From contig CAYLJO010000297.1 of NCBI GenBank assembly GCA_964383905.1, positions 1 to 6,363 of the forward strand: a stretch of DNA of 6,363 bases. The letters run 5' to 3'. A program made the translations under genes and the position numbers. This document shows positions 1-4,585 of this stretch, piece after piece. Every line of letters begins with the position of its first letter. Position 1 is the first letter of the stretch. The DNA comes from CAYLJO01 sp964383905. GTDB lineage: Bacteria > Acidobacteriota > Blastocatellia > Pyrinomonadales > Pyrinomonadaceae. The notes beneath the pieces were generated by a model. The model was not told the origin of the DNA and ran no database searches. It saw nothing but the letters and a program-made list of their open reading frames with translations.

Positions 1-54
1 CTCTTGATATTGCCCCAGATTGAGACTTATCAGGCGTCGCTCCGCACCGGCTAG
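1..54 (+). pseudogene. Possible C-terminal end of an IS21 IstA transposase
   Basis: The frame shared with the downstream IstB relic is open from the window edge to a TAG at 52-54 and reads LLILPQIETYQASLRTG. IstA transposases of IS21 elements often end in a short segment with a Pro, then a Tyr and Leu pair (P-x-L-x-x-Y-x-x-L-L), and istA lies directly upstream of istB. The resemblance of PQIETYQASL to that tail, together with its place before the IstB relic, is the only support. The match is too short to be secure and the rest lies outside the window. Confidence 0.22.
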
Positions 55-138
55 CGCTCATCGCACGACCCGACGCGTGCCCCGATAGCAGCGATTCGGG
101 AGTGGCTGCAACGGGTCCGATTCCGGTCCTTCGCGAGT

Positions 139-582
139 ATGTGGATCAATTGCCTCACGCTGCCGTACGTCATCCCACATATCGCGAAAGAGCTGATCCA
201 CCAACACCAGATGAAGGTCTGGTTTGTCCCGGCCTACAAGCTCGTCTCGCAGCTGCTGGCGGCGAAGAACGGGCATGAGCTGCCGCAGTTGCTGGAACGG
301 TTGGGAAAATTCGATGCGATTTATCTGGACGATATCGGGTATGTACAACATAGCGCCGATGAGATGGAAGTGCTGTTCACGTTCCTCGCCGAGCGACTTC
401 AGCAGCAGAAGACTCTCATGCTGACTTCTAACTTGGTGTTCAGCGAATGGGATCGAGTGTTTAAAAGTCCGATGACCACGATGGCGGCGGTGGATCGTCT
501 CGTACACAGAGCGAGTATTCTCGAGTTCTCGCGCGAGAAGAGTCACCGCGAAGAAGCGGCAGAACAACGCCAGGAGACCTGA
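139..582 (+). pseudogene. istB: Decayed IstB-type ATPase of an IS21-family element
   Basis: IstB is the AAA+ helper ATPase that works with the IstA transposase to move IS21-family elements. The visible part has the family's Walker B (LDDIGY, residues 63-68 from the ATG at 139), the sensor-like TSN at 96-98, the WDRVF block at 104-108 and the AAVDRLVHRASILEF segment near 116-130, ending at TGA 580-582. An intact IstB is about 240-260 residues, so roughly 90-100 N-terminal residues are missing. Where the Walker A P-loop (GxxGxGKS/TH) should be, residues 5-13 read CLTLPYVIP, which resembles a CGTGKSHVIQ-type loop with both glycines and the lysine gone. Upstream of that, back to the stop at 52-54, there is no IstB similarity. 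The ATG at 139 is therefore only the first Met in a remnant, not a real start. It cannot bind ATP normally and is almost certainly non-functional. Confidence 0.85.
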
Positions 583-594
583 AGCGCCCGGCGT

Positions 595-635
595 GCCCGG
601 TCGATCCCGCGGGGTCGACCGGGCCTTTCCTCCTT
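595..635 (+). terminator. Strong GC hairpin with pyrimidine tail, likely terminator
   Basis: A perfect 10-base inverted repeat, GCCCGGTCGA at 595-604 and TCGACCGGGC at 615-624, encloses TCCCGCGGGG. It is followed by a C/T-rich tail (CTTTCCTCCTT, 625-635). It sits 13 bases after the istB relic stop, where a rho-independent terminator is expected. The tail is not a pure T run, so efficiency is uncertain. It also lies just beyond the 3' end of the minus-strand relic at 648 and could act in both directions. Confidence 0.5.
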
Positions 636-647
636 ACGTACCTCGGG

Positions 648-1116
648 CTATCGATGGCCCGCTGCCTCAACCCCTTCACAGGCCTCCCTGATCCACTGCC
701 ACCGGCCACCGATGTCGCCAACAGCCTCACGATAGTTTCGAAGCGCAGTCTCGTTGCACGGCCCAACAGTCTCGTCATTAATCAACACAGACAGACTGCC
801 TCTGCGCTCGCCGATAAAACCGTACCGGCGAGAGTAGTCCGCTGAAGTACAGCGTTTCAAATGCCTCCATCACCCGCGCGTCGTGGTCCTCGTCCCAGAT
901 GATGGCGAAGTCGAGCAGCAACCCCTGCGCGAGCGGATTGAGCCACACTCAAAACGGAATAATGCGTGCCGCGGTCAAGCTGGCCGGCAGGTCGAGGGCC
1001 GAGGAGTAAACAAAGGACGAACCACGCAGAAGCGACTTTAGCAGCGACACCACGGCGCTGTCAGGATCAAGGACCGCGGCTGGGCCAGAAGCAAGCGGGA
1101 GGCTTGACAGGTTTGC
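648..1116 (-). pseudogene. Decayed gene of unknown family (one stop, one frameshift)
   Basis: I do not recognise the family. Reading the minus strand from 1116, one frame gives a protein-like sequence including SLLKSLLRGSSFVYSSALDL, then LPASLTAARIIPF, a TGA at 951-949, then VWLNPLAQGLLLDFAIIWDE and DHDARVMEAFETLYFSGLL, ending in SPVRF. At a run of four A on the plus strand (816-819) the sense moves to another frame and continues as IGERRGSLSVLINDETVG and so on, to a TAG at 648-650. Removing one base from that run joins both parts into about 155 codons with one internal stop. The mix of hydrophobic and acidic residues, the absence of low-complexity sequence and the smooth junction argue that this was a real gene. 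No valid start is visible: the frame opens after a stop at 1117-1119, beneath the promoter region of the divergent tetR. A homopolymer sequencing error could explain the frameshift but not the TGA. Confidence 0.6.
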
Positions 1117-1132
1117 CTATCCTCGTCATACT
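1104..1132 (+). promoter_or_regulatory. Sigma-70-like promoter for the TetR regulator
   Basis: A perfect -35 box TTGACA (1104-1109) is followed by a 17-base spacer and a -10-like CATACT (1127-1132, four of six consensus bases). Transcription would start near 1139-1141, giving a leader of only about ten bases before the ATG at 1151. This fits the lack of a clear Shine-Dalgarno sequence there. The predicted start point falls inside the operator-like motif at 1138-1151. Confidence 0.55.
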
Positions 1133-1137
1133 GAGTT

Positions 1138-1151
1138 GGTTGACTGACTTA
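1138..1151 (+). promoter_or_regulatory. Candidate TetR operator, copy 1 (tetR promoter)
   Basis: GGTTGACTGACTTA lies over the predicted transcription start and the first base of tetR. It matches AGTTAACTGACATA at 1812-1825 upstream of the SDR gene at 11 of 14 positions. A repressor bound here would block its own promoter, the usual TetR-family arrangement. The assignment is inferred from the shared sequence and its position. Confidence 0.4.
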
Positions 1152-1723
1152 TGAGCAACATGACTAGGACACATATCGACAAACGATCGCGGCTGGTTAG
1201 TGCGGCAGTGGACTTGGCGTACCAGAACGGGTTCGGCGCCACCTCGCTTGCCGACATCGCGCGCGAAGCCGAGGTTCCTCTGGGCAACGTCTATTATTAC
1301 TTCAAGACCAAGGACGAGATTGGCGAGGCGATCGTCGAGCTGAAGCTAGCGCAGCTGTCCGCGCAGCGGCAGCGATGGAACGAAGCTGGATCGCCCAAGG
1401 ATCGACTTTGCGCCTGCGTCCAAGGCGTCTTCGAGAACAAGGATTTCTTGGCACAGCGCGGCTGCGCGGTCGGGACGTTTTGCTCCGAGCTCCACAAGGC
1501 GGGCGGCTCGGTCGCCACCAGAGCGACCGAGATCTTCGCTCAACACCTGGCCTGGATCGAGAGCCAGTTTCGGGCACTCGGGAAGGGGAAAGACTCCAAC
1601 GGCCTTGCCGTGCACCTGCTTTCCGCCATGCAAGGCGTTTCGATCCTGGCACATTCCTTTCATGACCCCGGTCTTGTGGCGACGGAGACCAAGCGCCTCA
1701 AGAGTTGGATTCAAAGCTTGTGA
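1151..1723 (+). CDS. TetR/AcrR-family transcriptional repressor
   Basis: A complete 190-residue protein, the usual length for TetR repressors, which bind DNA as dimers and release it when a small ligand enters the C-terminal pocket. The N-terminal helix-turn-helix is clear: a helix at about 12-27, then TSLADIAREAEVPLGNVYYYF at 31-51, with the family's VYYYFKTKDEI signature. The C-terminal domain (about 60-190) is all helical. It carries RGCAVGTFCSEL at 103-114, with Cys105 and Cys111, plus Cys88. A Cys at about this position is common in a TetR subgroup, and in NemR a nearby Cys senses electrophiles, so redox or electrophile sensing is possible but unproven. The ATG at 1151 fits the promoter at 1104-1132; an alternative ATG at 1160 would remove three residues. 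It lies upstream of and in line with the SDR gene, and a shared operator-like motif suggests it controls itself and the SDR. Confidence 0.9.
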   Translation: MSNMTRTHIDKRSRLVSAAVDLAYQNGFGATSLADIAREAEVPLGNVYYYFKTKDEIGEAIVELKLAQLSAQRQRWNEAGSPKDRLCACVQGVFENKDFLAQRGCAVGTFCSELHKAGGSVATRATEIFAQHLAWIESQFRALGKGKDSNGLAVHLLSAMQGVSILAHSFHDPGLVATETKRLKSWIQSL

Positions 1724-1755
1724 GACGCCAAGCGGGCTGAACCCGGAGGCTCACA
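1719..1755 (+). terminator. Hairpin over the tetR stop codon, possible weak terminator
   Basis: TGTGAG (1719-1724) pairs with CTCACA (1750-1755), and inside it CGGG (1733-1736) pairs with CCCG (1742-1745) around a five-base loop. There is no T run afterwards, so it may only slow or partly stop transcription between tetR and the SDR gene, or protect the mRNA end. Confidence 0.25.
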
Positions 1756-1782
1756 CGGCGAAGCCTGAAGCGGGCCGAGCAA

Positions 1783-1794
1783 AATGCGCGCATT
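1783..1794. repeat. Perfect 12-base palindrome in the tetR-SDR spacer
   Basis: AATGCGCGCATT is a perfect palindrome about 95 bases upstream of the SDR start. It could be a regulator site, but a single 12-base palindrome in GC-rich DNA can arise by chance. It is unrelated in sequence to the shared motif at 1138-1151 and 1812-1825. Confidence 0.25.
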
Positions 1795-1805
1795 GCAGTG
1801 AGTTA

Positions 1806-1827
1806 GTTATTAGTTAACTGACATAAC
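1806..1827 (+). promoter_or_regulatory. Candidate TetR operator, copy 2 (upstream of SDR)
   Basis: The 14-base motif AGTTAACTGACATA (1812-1825) repeats the tetR-promoter motif. Its core AGTTAACT (1812-1819) is a perfect palindrome. A wider pair, GTTAT (1806-1810) and ATAAC (1823-1827), flanks it with its centre displaced by one base. AT-rich sequence with dyad symmetry between tetR and the SDR gene is what a TetR-family operator usually looks like. I could not place a convincing -35/-10 pair here. Confidence 0.42.
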
Positions 1828-1848
1828 ACCGGAGGGCGACGTGATCGG

Positions 1849-1893
1849 ATGACAGAACAAGCCCTAAGCAGGCAGAACGGAGCAAAACGATGA
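1849..1893 (+). CDS. Possible 14-codon leader peptide overlapping the SDR start
   Basis: ATG at 1849 opens a 14-codon frame (MTEQALSRQNGAKR) whose TGA at 1891-1893 overlaps the SDR ATG as ATGA. A GGAGGG sequence at 1831-1836 lies 12 bases upstream, a little far for an ideal Shine-Dalgarno. If translated, it would couple ribosome delivery to the SDR gene. It may equally be chance, because the SDR has its own GGAG at 1879-1882, seven bases before its ATG. Confidence 0.2.
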   Translation: MTEQALSRQNGAKR

Positions 1894-2735
1894 GAGCAGT
1901 ACTCGATAAAGAAAGGTTCGGCCCCTGGGCACTTGTCACGGGTGCCTCGTCCGGGATAGGCAAGGAATTTGCGCGGCAAATCGCAGCTTCAGGAATCAAC
2001 ATTGTCCTCGTTGCGCGTCGGGAGGACTTGCTTAAGGAAGTAGGCGTTGAATTTAGCAAGCGTTACGGTGTGGAGCATCGAGTCGTCGTGCTTGATGTCT
2101 CTCGGGAGGATTTCATCGGGCAACTCGCCTCCGCCACTGACGATGTCGACATCGGCCTTGTCGTCTCCAATGCCGGCACCGGAAATCCTGGCGAGTTCTT
2201 GAAGCTTGATCGGCAGTTGCTTCAGGCGACTTTGCGGCTCAGTACGATGGCGCATCTGGACATCGCCCACCATTTCGGCGCGAAACTCGCCGAGCGGAGG
2301 CGGGGCGGCTTGATCCTCGCGGGGGCAATGGGCGCGGAAAACGGCGTTCCCTGTATGGCGAATGACGGAGCCGCGAAGGCGTATGTACACAGCCTTGGCG
2401 AGGCGCTTCACTATGAGTTCAAACCTCTAGGTGTCTACGTCACTGTACTGGCAGCCGGGTTTACGAACACAGCGGTGCTCGAAAAGTTCGGCCTCGATCC
2501 GAAGACCATGCCGATGAAACCGATGAGCGTCGAGCAGTGCGTATCTGAGGGCCTCAGCGGTCTGCTCAAAAACCGCTCCAGAATCGTTCCAGGCCGGCTG
2601 AACCGCATCATGAACGCCCTCGTGCCCGCTTCTCTTGCGCGGAAGATGGAGGCGGACCTGCTTGGTAAAGGGCTTGCCAGCAAGTCCGCATCTGCCGGCC
2701 CGTCATCATCCCTGGCCGGGTCAACCGGATCATGA
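1890..2735 (+). CDS. Short-chain dehydrogenase/reductase with atypical active site
   Basis: A 281-residue SDR, a family of NAD(P)-dependent oxidoreductases with a Rossmann fold. The cofactor motif TGASSGIG is at 17-24. VARR at 41-44 places Arg after beta-strand 2, favouring NADPH. LDV at 68-70 and SNAG at 93-96 (Asn94) are in order. The catalytic segment is unusual. Where most members have Ser-Ser (ILVSSxxG) it reads LILAGAMGA (141-149). The YxxxK motif reads DGAAK (159-163), with Lys163 kept but the Tyr replaced by Asp. The PG after strand 6 is AG (189-190). GGAG at 1879-1882 supports the ATG at 1890, and no in-frame start lies upstream before a stop. The last 16 or so residues (SASAGPSSSLAGSTGS) are low-complexity and come from out-of-phase reading of a second SDR fragment, so the native C-terminus has probably been replaced. 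It is probably regulated by the upstream TetR. Loss of Ser and Tyr may mark a special clade, a non-catalytic role or decay. The substrate is unknown. Confidence 0.85.
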   Translation: MRAVLDKERFGPWALVTGASSGIGKEFARQIAASGINIVLVARREDLLKEVGVEFSKRYGVEHRVVVLDVSREDFIGQLASATDDVDIGLVVSNAGTGNPGEFLKLDRQLLQATLRLSTMAHLDIAHHFGAKLAERRRGGLILAGAMGAENGVPCMANDGAAKAYVHSLGEALHYEFKPLGVYVTVLAAGFTNTAVLEKFGLDPKTMPMKPMSVEQCVSEGLSGLLKNRSRIVPGRLNRIMNALVPASLARKMEADLLGKGLASKSASAGPSSSLAGSTGS

Positions 2736-2776
2736 ACGCAGTCATTCCGGCCGCTATGGCGCGCCGGCTGCTCGCT
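2702..2776 (+). pseudogene. Fragment of a second SDR gene (C-terminal part)
   Basis: In a frame shifted by two from the SDR gene, positions 2702-2776 read VIIPGRVNRIMNAVIPAAMA then RRLLA. This parallels the upstream SDR's own RIVPGRLNRIMNALVPASLA (residues 231-250). The two DNA segments are offset by 122 bases and differ at many third and other positions, so this is a diverged paralogue, not a recent copy. Only the C-terminal piece is present; its 5' part is gone and its sequence overlaps the end of the intact SDR frame. Confidence 0.7.
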
Positions 2777-2853
2777 CGGCCGTGCGCGCTCTCGGAAATG
2801 AGCACGGGCTTGCTCGCCGGAAGCGGTCCGCAAATCCGAGCCTTGCTCGAGCC

Positions 2854-3174
2854 TCTCCGGTTCTGATCGATCTGGCTACGAATTCGGCGCCGGACTTCTG
2901 CCGCCAGGGTCGTCAGGCCGCCCTGCTGCTTCCCCGCTGCACCTTGAAGGGTCTGGAGAAGGACGGGCTCGTCAACCGCACGATGTATCCGACCATTCCG
3001 CCGCGCGTGGATTACGAGCTGACCGACCTCGGACGGAAGTTGATCGTGCCGCTTCAATCACTCTATGACTGGGCAGTGGAGCATCGGCCGGCGATGCTGG
3101 CCGCGCGCGAGAAATTCGCAAAGAAGCAGCGAAAGGCCGCATTACGGCAGACGAGCTTCACCGCTGCGAAGTAG
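2854..3174 (+). pseudogene. HxlR-family regulator relic, C-terminal half preserved
   Basis: HxlR regulators are small winged-helix DNA-binding proteins, often beside the oxidoreductase genes they control. From 2941 the frame reads TLKGLEKDGLVNRTMYPTIP then PRVDYELTDLGRKLIVPLQ. This is the recognition-helix end, the PPRVDYELTxLG wing signature and the long C-terminal helix (LYDWAVEHRP), ending with a Lys-rich tail at the stop 3172-3174. Upstream, SPVLIDLATN at 2854-2883 resembles the first helix (CPVxxxLDLIAxKW). The 20 residues between this and TLKGL should be about 34 and do not look like the FxELRRxIxGISxKMLTQ helix, so an internal deletion plus shifted bases is likely. No credible start is seen; the open frame runs back out of frame through SDR sequence. 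It was probably the partner regulator of the second SDR whose fragment lies at 2702-2776. Confidence 0.7.
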
Positions 3175-3499
3175 CCTCGGATAGTAGTTGTTCAGCGTGA
3201 TCACTCCGTCTGAGCGCTTCAACGATCAACGCGAATGGATAAAGGCGAGCGCAGAACATCAGGTCGACCTTCGCGTCTGCGTGACGCTCGCGTCGTCAGT
3301 TGGCGTGACCACCTCATCGCCCATCAGAGCGTCTGCTTTCCCTAGTCTCAATGACCGCTTTCAGGAAACGCAACTGTCGCCTTGGGGTCGACAGCGAGCG
3401 TACTGCTGCGGAGCAGCATTACCGGAGCCTACTGTCCGTGGACGGCACCGACCGGCCAGGAGCTGTCGTTTTCGCGAAAGCGTCCTATAGGGTACTGGT
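3175..3499. other. Stretch without a recognisable gene
   Basis: Open frames on either strand here have no recognisable domain and no Shine-Dalgarno. A plus-strand frame at 3188-3490 and a minus-strand frame ending in LYPFALIVEALRRSDHAEQL (about 3165-3290) were read; neither gives a family I know. The segment around 3349-3365 (CAATGACCGCTTTCAGG) resembles other gene-free spots in this window. It separates the decayed HxlR gene from the convergent DUF1993 gene, and I see no clear terminator. Confidence 0.4.
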
Positions 3500-3997
3500 C
3501 TAGGCAGTCCGAGTGCGCAGCCGGCCCTCGTAATCGCGCTTTCCGAGCGGCACACCCCGCGTGCGCAGGATGTCGTATGCGGTGACGGCGTGGAAATAGA
3601 AGTTGGGCAGCGAAAACGAAAGGATGAGGGTCTCTGACGTGAAGGCTAGCCTCCGCGGGCCGATCTGAAGGTCTAGGTCCTTGCCCGCCCAGCTGTTGAC
3701 CTCGTCGGGGGTGAACGCCTCCAGCGCCGTTTCCGCCAAGCGGATCATGGCCTGCAGGTCGGCGAAAGGAACCGGTCCGACCAGTGAGGGCGGGGCGAAC
3801 ACGCCGGTCTTCACGGCCTCCAGCCCCCACACTGAATGATGCCAGGCTGCTTCGATCTGGAAATGGAAGGGCGCCATATCGTCGAAGAGCCGGGCGTGCA
3901 CGAAGTCGTCCGGGTCTGCGTGGGTCTCGGAGCAGTGCCTGACCGCGCGGTCGAGGAAACCCCCGACGGCTTTCACGGTTTGCAGGAAGGTCGGCAC
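3500..3997 (-). CDS. DUF1993 family protein, start codon probably lost
   Basis: The product matches the DUF1993 family (about 165-175 residues, function unknown, helical and predicted cytosolic). Key blocks from the GTG at 3997 are VPTFLQTVKAVGGFLDRAV at the N-terminus, ARLFDDMAPFHFQIEAAWH in the middle, and LPNFYFHAVTAYDILRTRGVPLGKRDY near the C-terminus, where FYFHxxTAYxILRxxGVPLGKRD is the family hallmark. No membrane segment or signal peptide is seen. The usual N-terminus LYDLSVP is encoded just upstream (4015-3995) in the same frame, but no ATG, GTG or TTG lies between it and the in-frame TAA at 4042-4040. A Shine-Dalgarno AAGGGG (4036-4031) sits nine bases before a GCG codon at 4021-4019, exactly where a start is expected. 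A single T-to-C change of GTG would explain this. The protein may start at the internal GTG and lack eight residues, or be poorly expressed. Confidence 0.85.
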   Translation of the reverse strand: MPTFLQTVKAVGGFLDRAVRHCSETHADPDDFVHARLFDDMAPFHFQIEAAWHHSVWGLEAVKTGVFAPPSLVGPVPFADLQAMIRLAETALEAFTPDEVNSWAGKDLDLQIGPRRLAFTSETLILSFSLPNFYFHAVTAYDILRTRGVPLGKRDYEGRLRTRTA

Positions 3998-4018
3998 GCT
4001 GAGGTCGTAGAGTAATGT

Positions 4019-4036
4019 CGCCGTCGGCTTCCCCTT
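4019..4036 (-). promoter_or_regulatory. Ribosome binding site and mutated start of the DUF1993 gene
   Basis: On the minus strand AAGGGG (4036-4031) is followed nine bases later by GCG ACA TTA (from 4021), then by the conserved LYDLSVP codons. Spacing and sequence point to this as the original translation start, now GCG in place of GTG or ATG. Confidence 0.5.
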
Positions 4037-4042
4037 AGCTTA

Positions 4043-4305
4043 AACCGGCCTCCGTTAGTGCCGGGCGAGCCCTGCGCTGTCGCGGAGGTCAAAGCCCAAT
4101 ATACCCGACACCGCCGATCCCGCTTTGCCCACGTAGACCGTCTGTTCCCGGGAAGCGCCAATGTCCGAGAAGGGTCGTCAGGAGTCCATGGGCGACGGCG
4201 GTGTCCGCGAAAGGCGGCCAAGTCTTGACCCTCCAGCGCGCCGGCTGTATGTCTCATTAGCGGCCACATGACCCAGCCCGTCTTTCCACGCCAGGCGCGG
4301 AGTAA
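4043..4305. other. Spacer between divergent genes, no gene seen
   Basis: This stretch lies between the minus-strand DUF1993 gene and the plus-strand DUF2007-like gene and must hold both promoters, but I see no convincing -35/-10 pair. Two similar 13-mers, TGTCCGAGAAGGG (4160-4172) and TGTCCGCGAAAGG (4202-4214), occur 42 bases apart with two mismatches. A minus-strand open frame across 3973-4269 has no recognisable domain. Confidence 0.4.
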
Positions 4306-4311
4306 TTGTCG

Positions 4312-4500
4312 ATGAAAACCATCAAGACCTATTTGACGAGGGTCGAAGCGGATCTGGCGAGGATCGCGTTAGACGCTGCCGGCGTACCCTCAGTCGTCGT
4401 CGGTATAGGCGTGGGCATGGAAGGCGGAGCGGCAGGTGTGCAATTGCTCGTGCCGGATGATCGCGTCGAAGCGGCGCTGAAGGTGCTCGGAGACGCGTGA
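4312..4500 (+). CDS. DUF2007-like small putative signal-transducing protein
   Basis: A 62-residue protein with the fold signature of the DUF2007 family (named for putative signalling because of a distant GlnB-like fold; the function is not established). The order fits: strand MKTIKTYLTR (1-10), helix VEADLARIALDAAGVPSVVV, a Gly-rich turn GVGMEGGAAG, strand VQLLVPDD and a last helix RVEAALKVLGDA. The VxLLVPxxxxxxAxxVL ending is characteristic. ATG at 4312 is preferred because GGAG (4299-4302) lies nine bases upstream; the TTG at 4306 would be only three bases from it. It stands alone between gene-poor DNA and the convergent S41 gene. Confidence 0.75.
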   Translation: MKTIKTYLTRVEADLARIALDAAGVPSVVVGIGVGMEGGAAGVQLLVPDDRVEAALKVLGDA

Positions 4501-4523
4501 AATCCGGTCCGTCTGGGGTCTGC

Positions 4524-4560
4524 GGGCCTCGCGCACTCCAGTGCATGTGCTGCACGGCCC
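4524..4560. terminator. Hairpin between convergent genes, possible two-way terminator
   Basis: TGCACGGCCC (4551-4560) pairs with GTGCA (4541-4545) around a five-base loop and with GGGCC (4524-4528) after a 12-base bulge. It lies between the ends of the plus-strand gene at 4500 and the minus-strand gene at 4586, where a shared terminator is expected. There is no T run on either side, so this is only a candidate. Confidence 0.25.
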
Positions 4561-4585
4561 TACTATTGTCCAAAAGAGCGGACGT

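Noticed and set aside
58..567. 169-codon open frame on the minus strand
   Set aside because: It lies opposite the IstB relic, which has clear family motifs on the plus strand; the minus product has no recognisable domain.
1302..1714. Several minus-strand open frames across the TetR gene
   Set aside because: They mirror the GC-rich codon pattern of the intact tetR and have no domain or ribosome binding site.
1989..2411. 140-codon minus-strand frame inside the SDR gene
   Set aside because: It is antisense to conserved SDR motifs, and its sequence is explained by that gene.
2635..2850. Upstream part of the plus-strand frame that ends in the HxlR relic
   Set aside because: This part is an off-frame reading of SDR sequence and is not part of an HxlR protein, so the ATG at 2635 is not a start.
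3188..3490. 100-codon plus-strand open frame
   Set aside because: There is no recognisable domain, no good ribosome binding site, and the composition looks like non-coding DNA.
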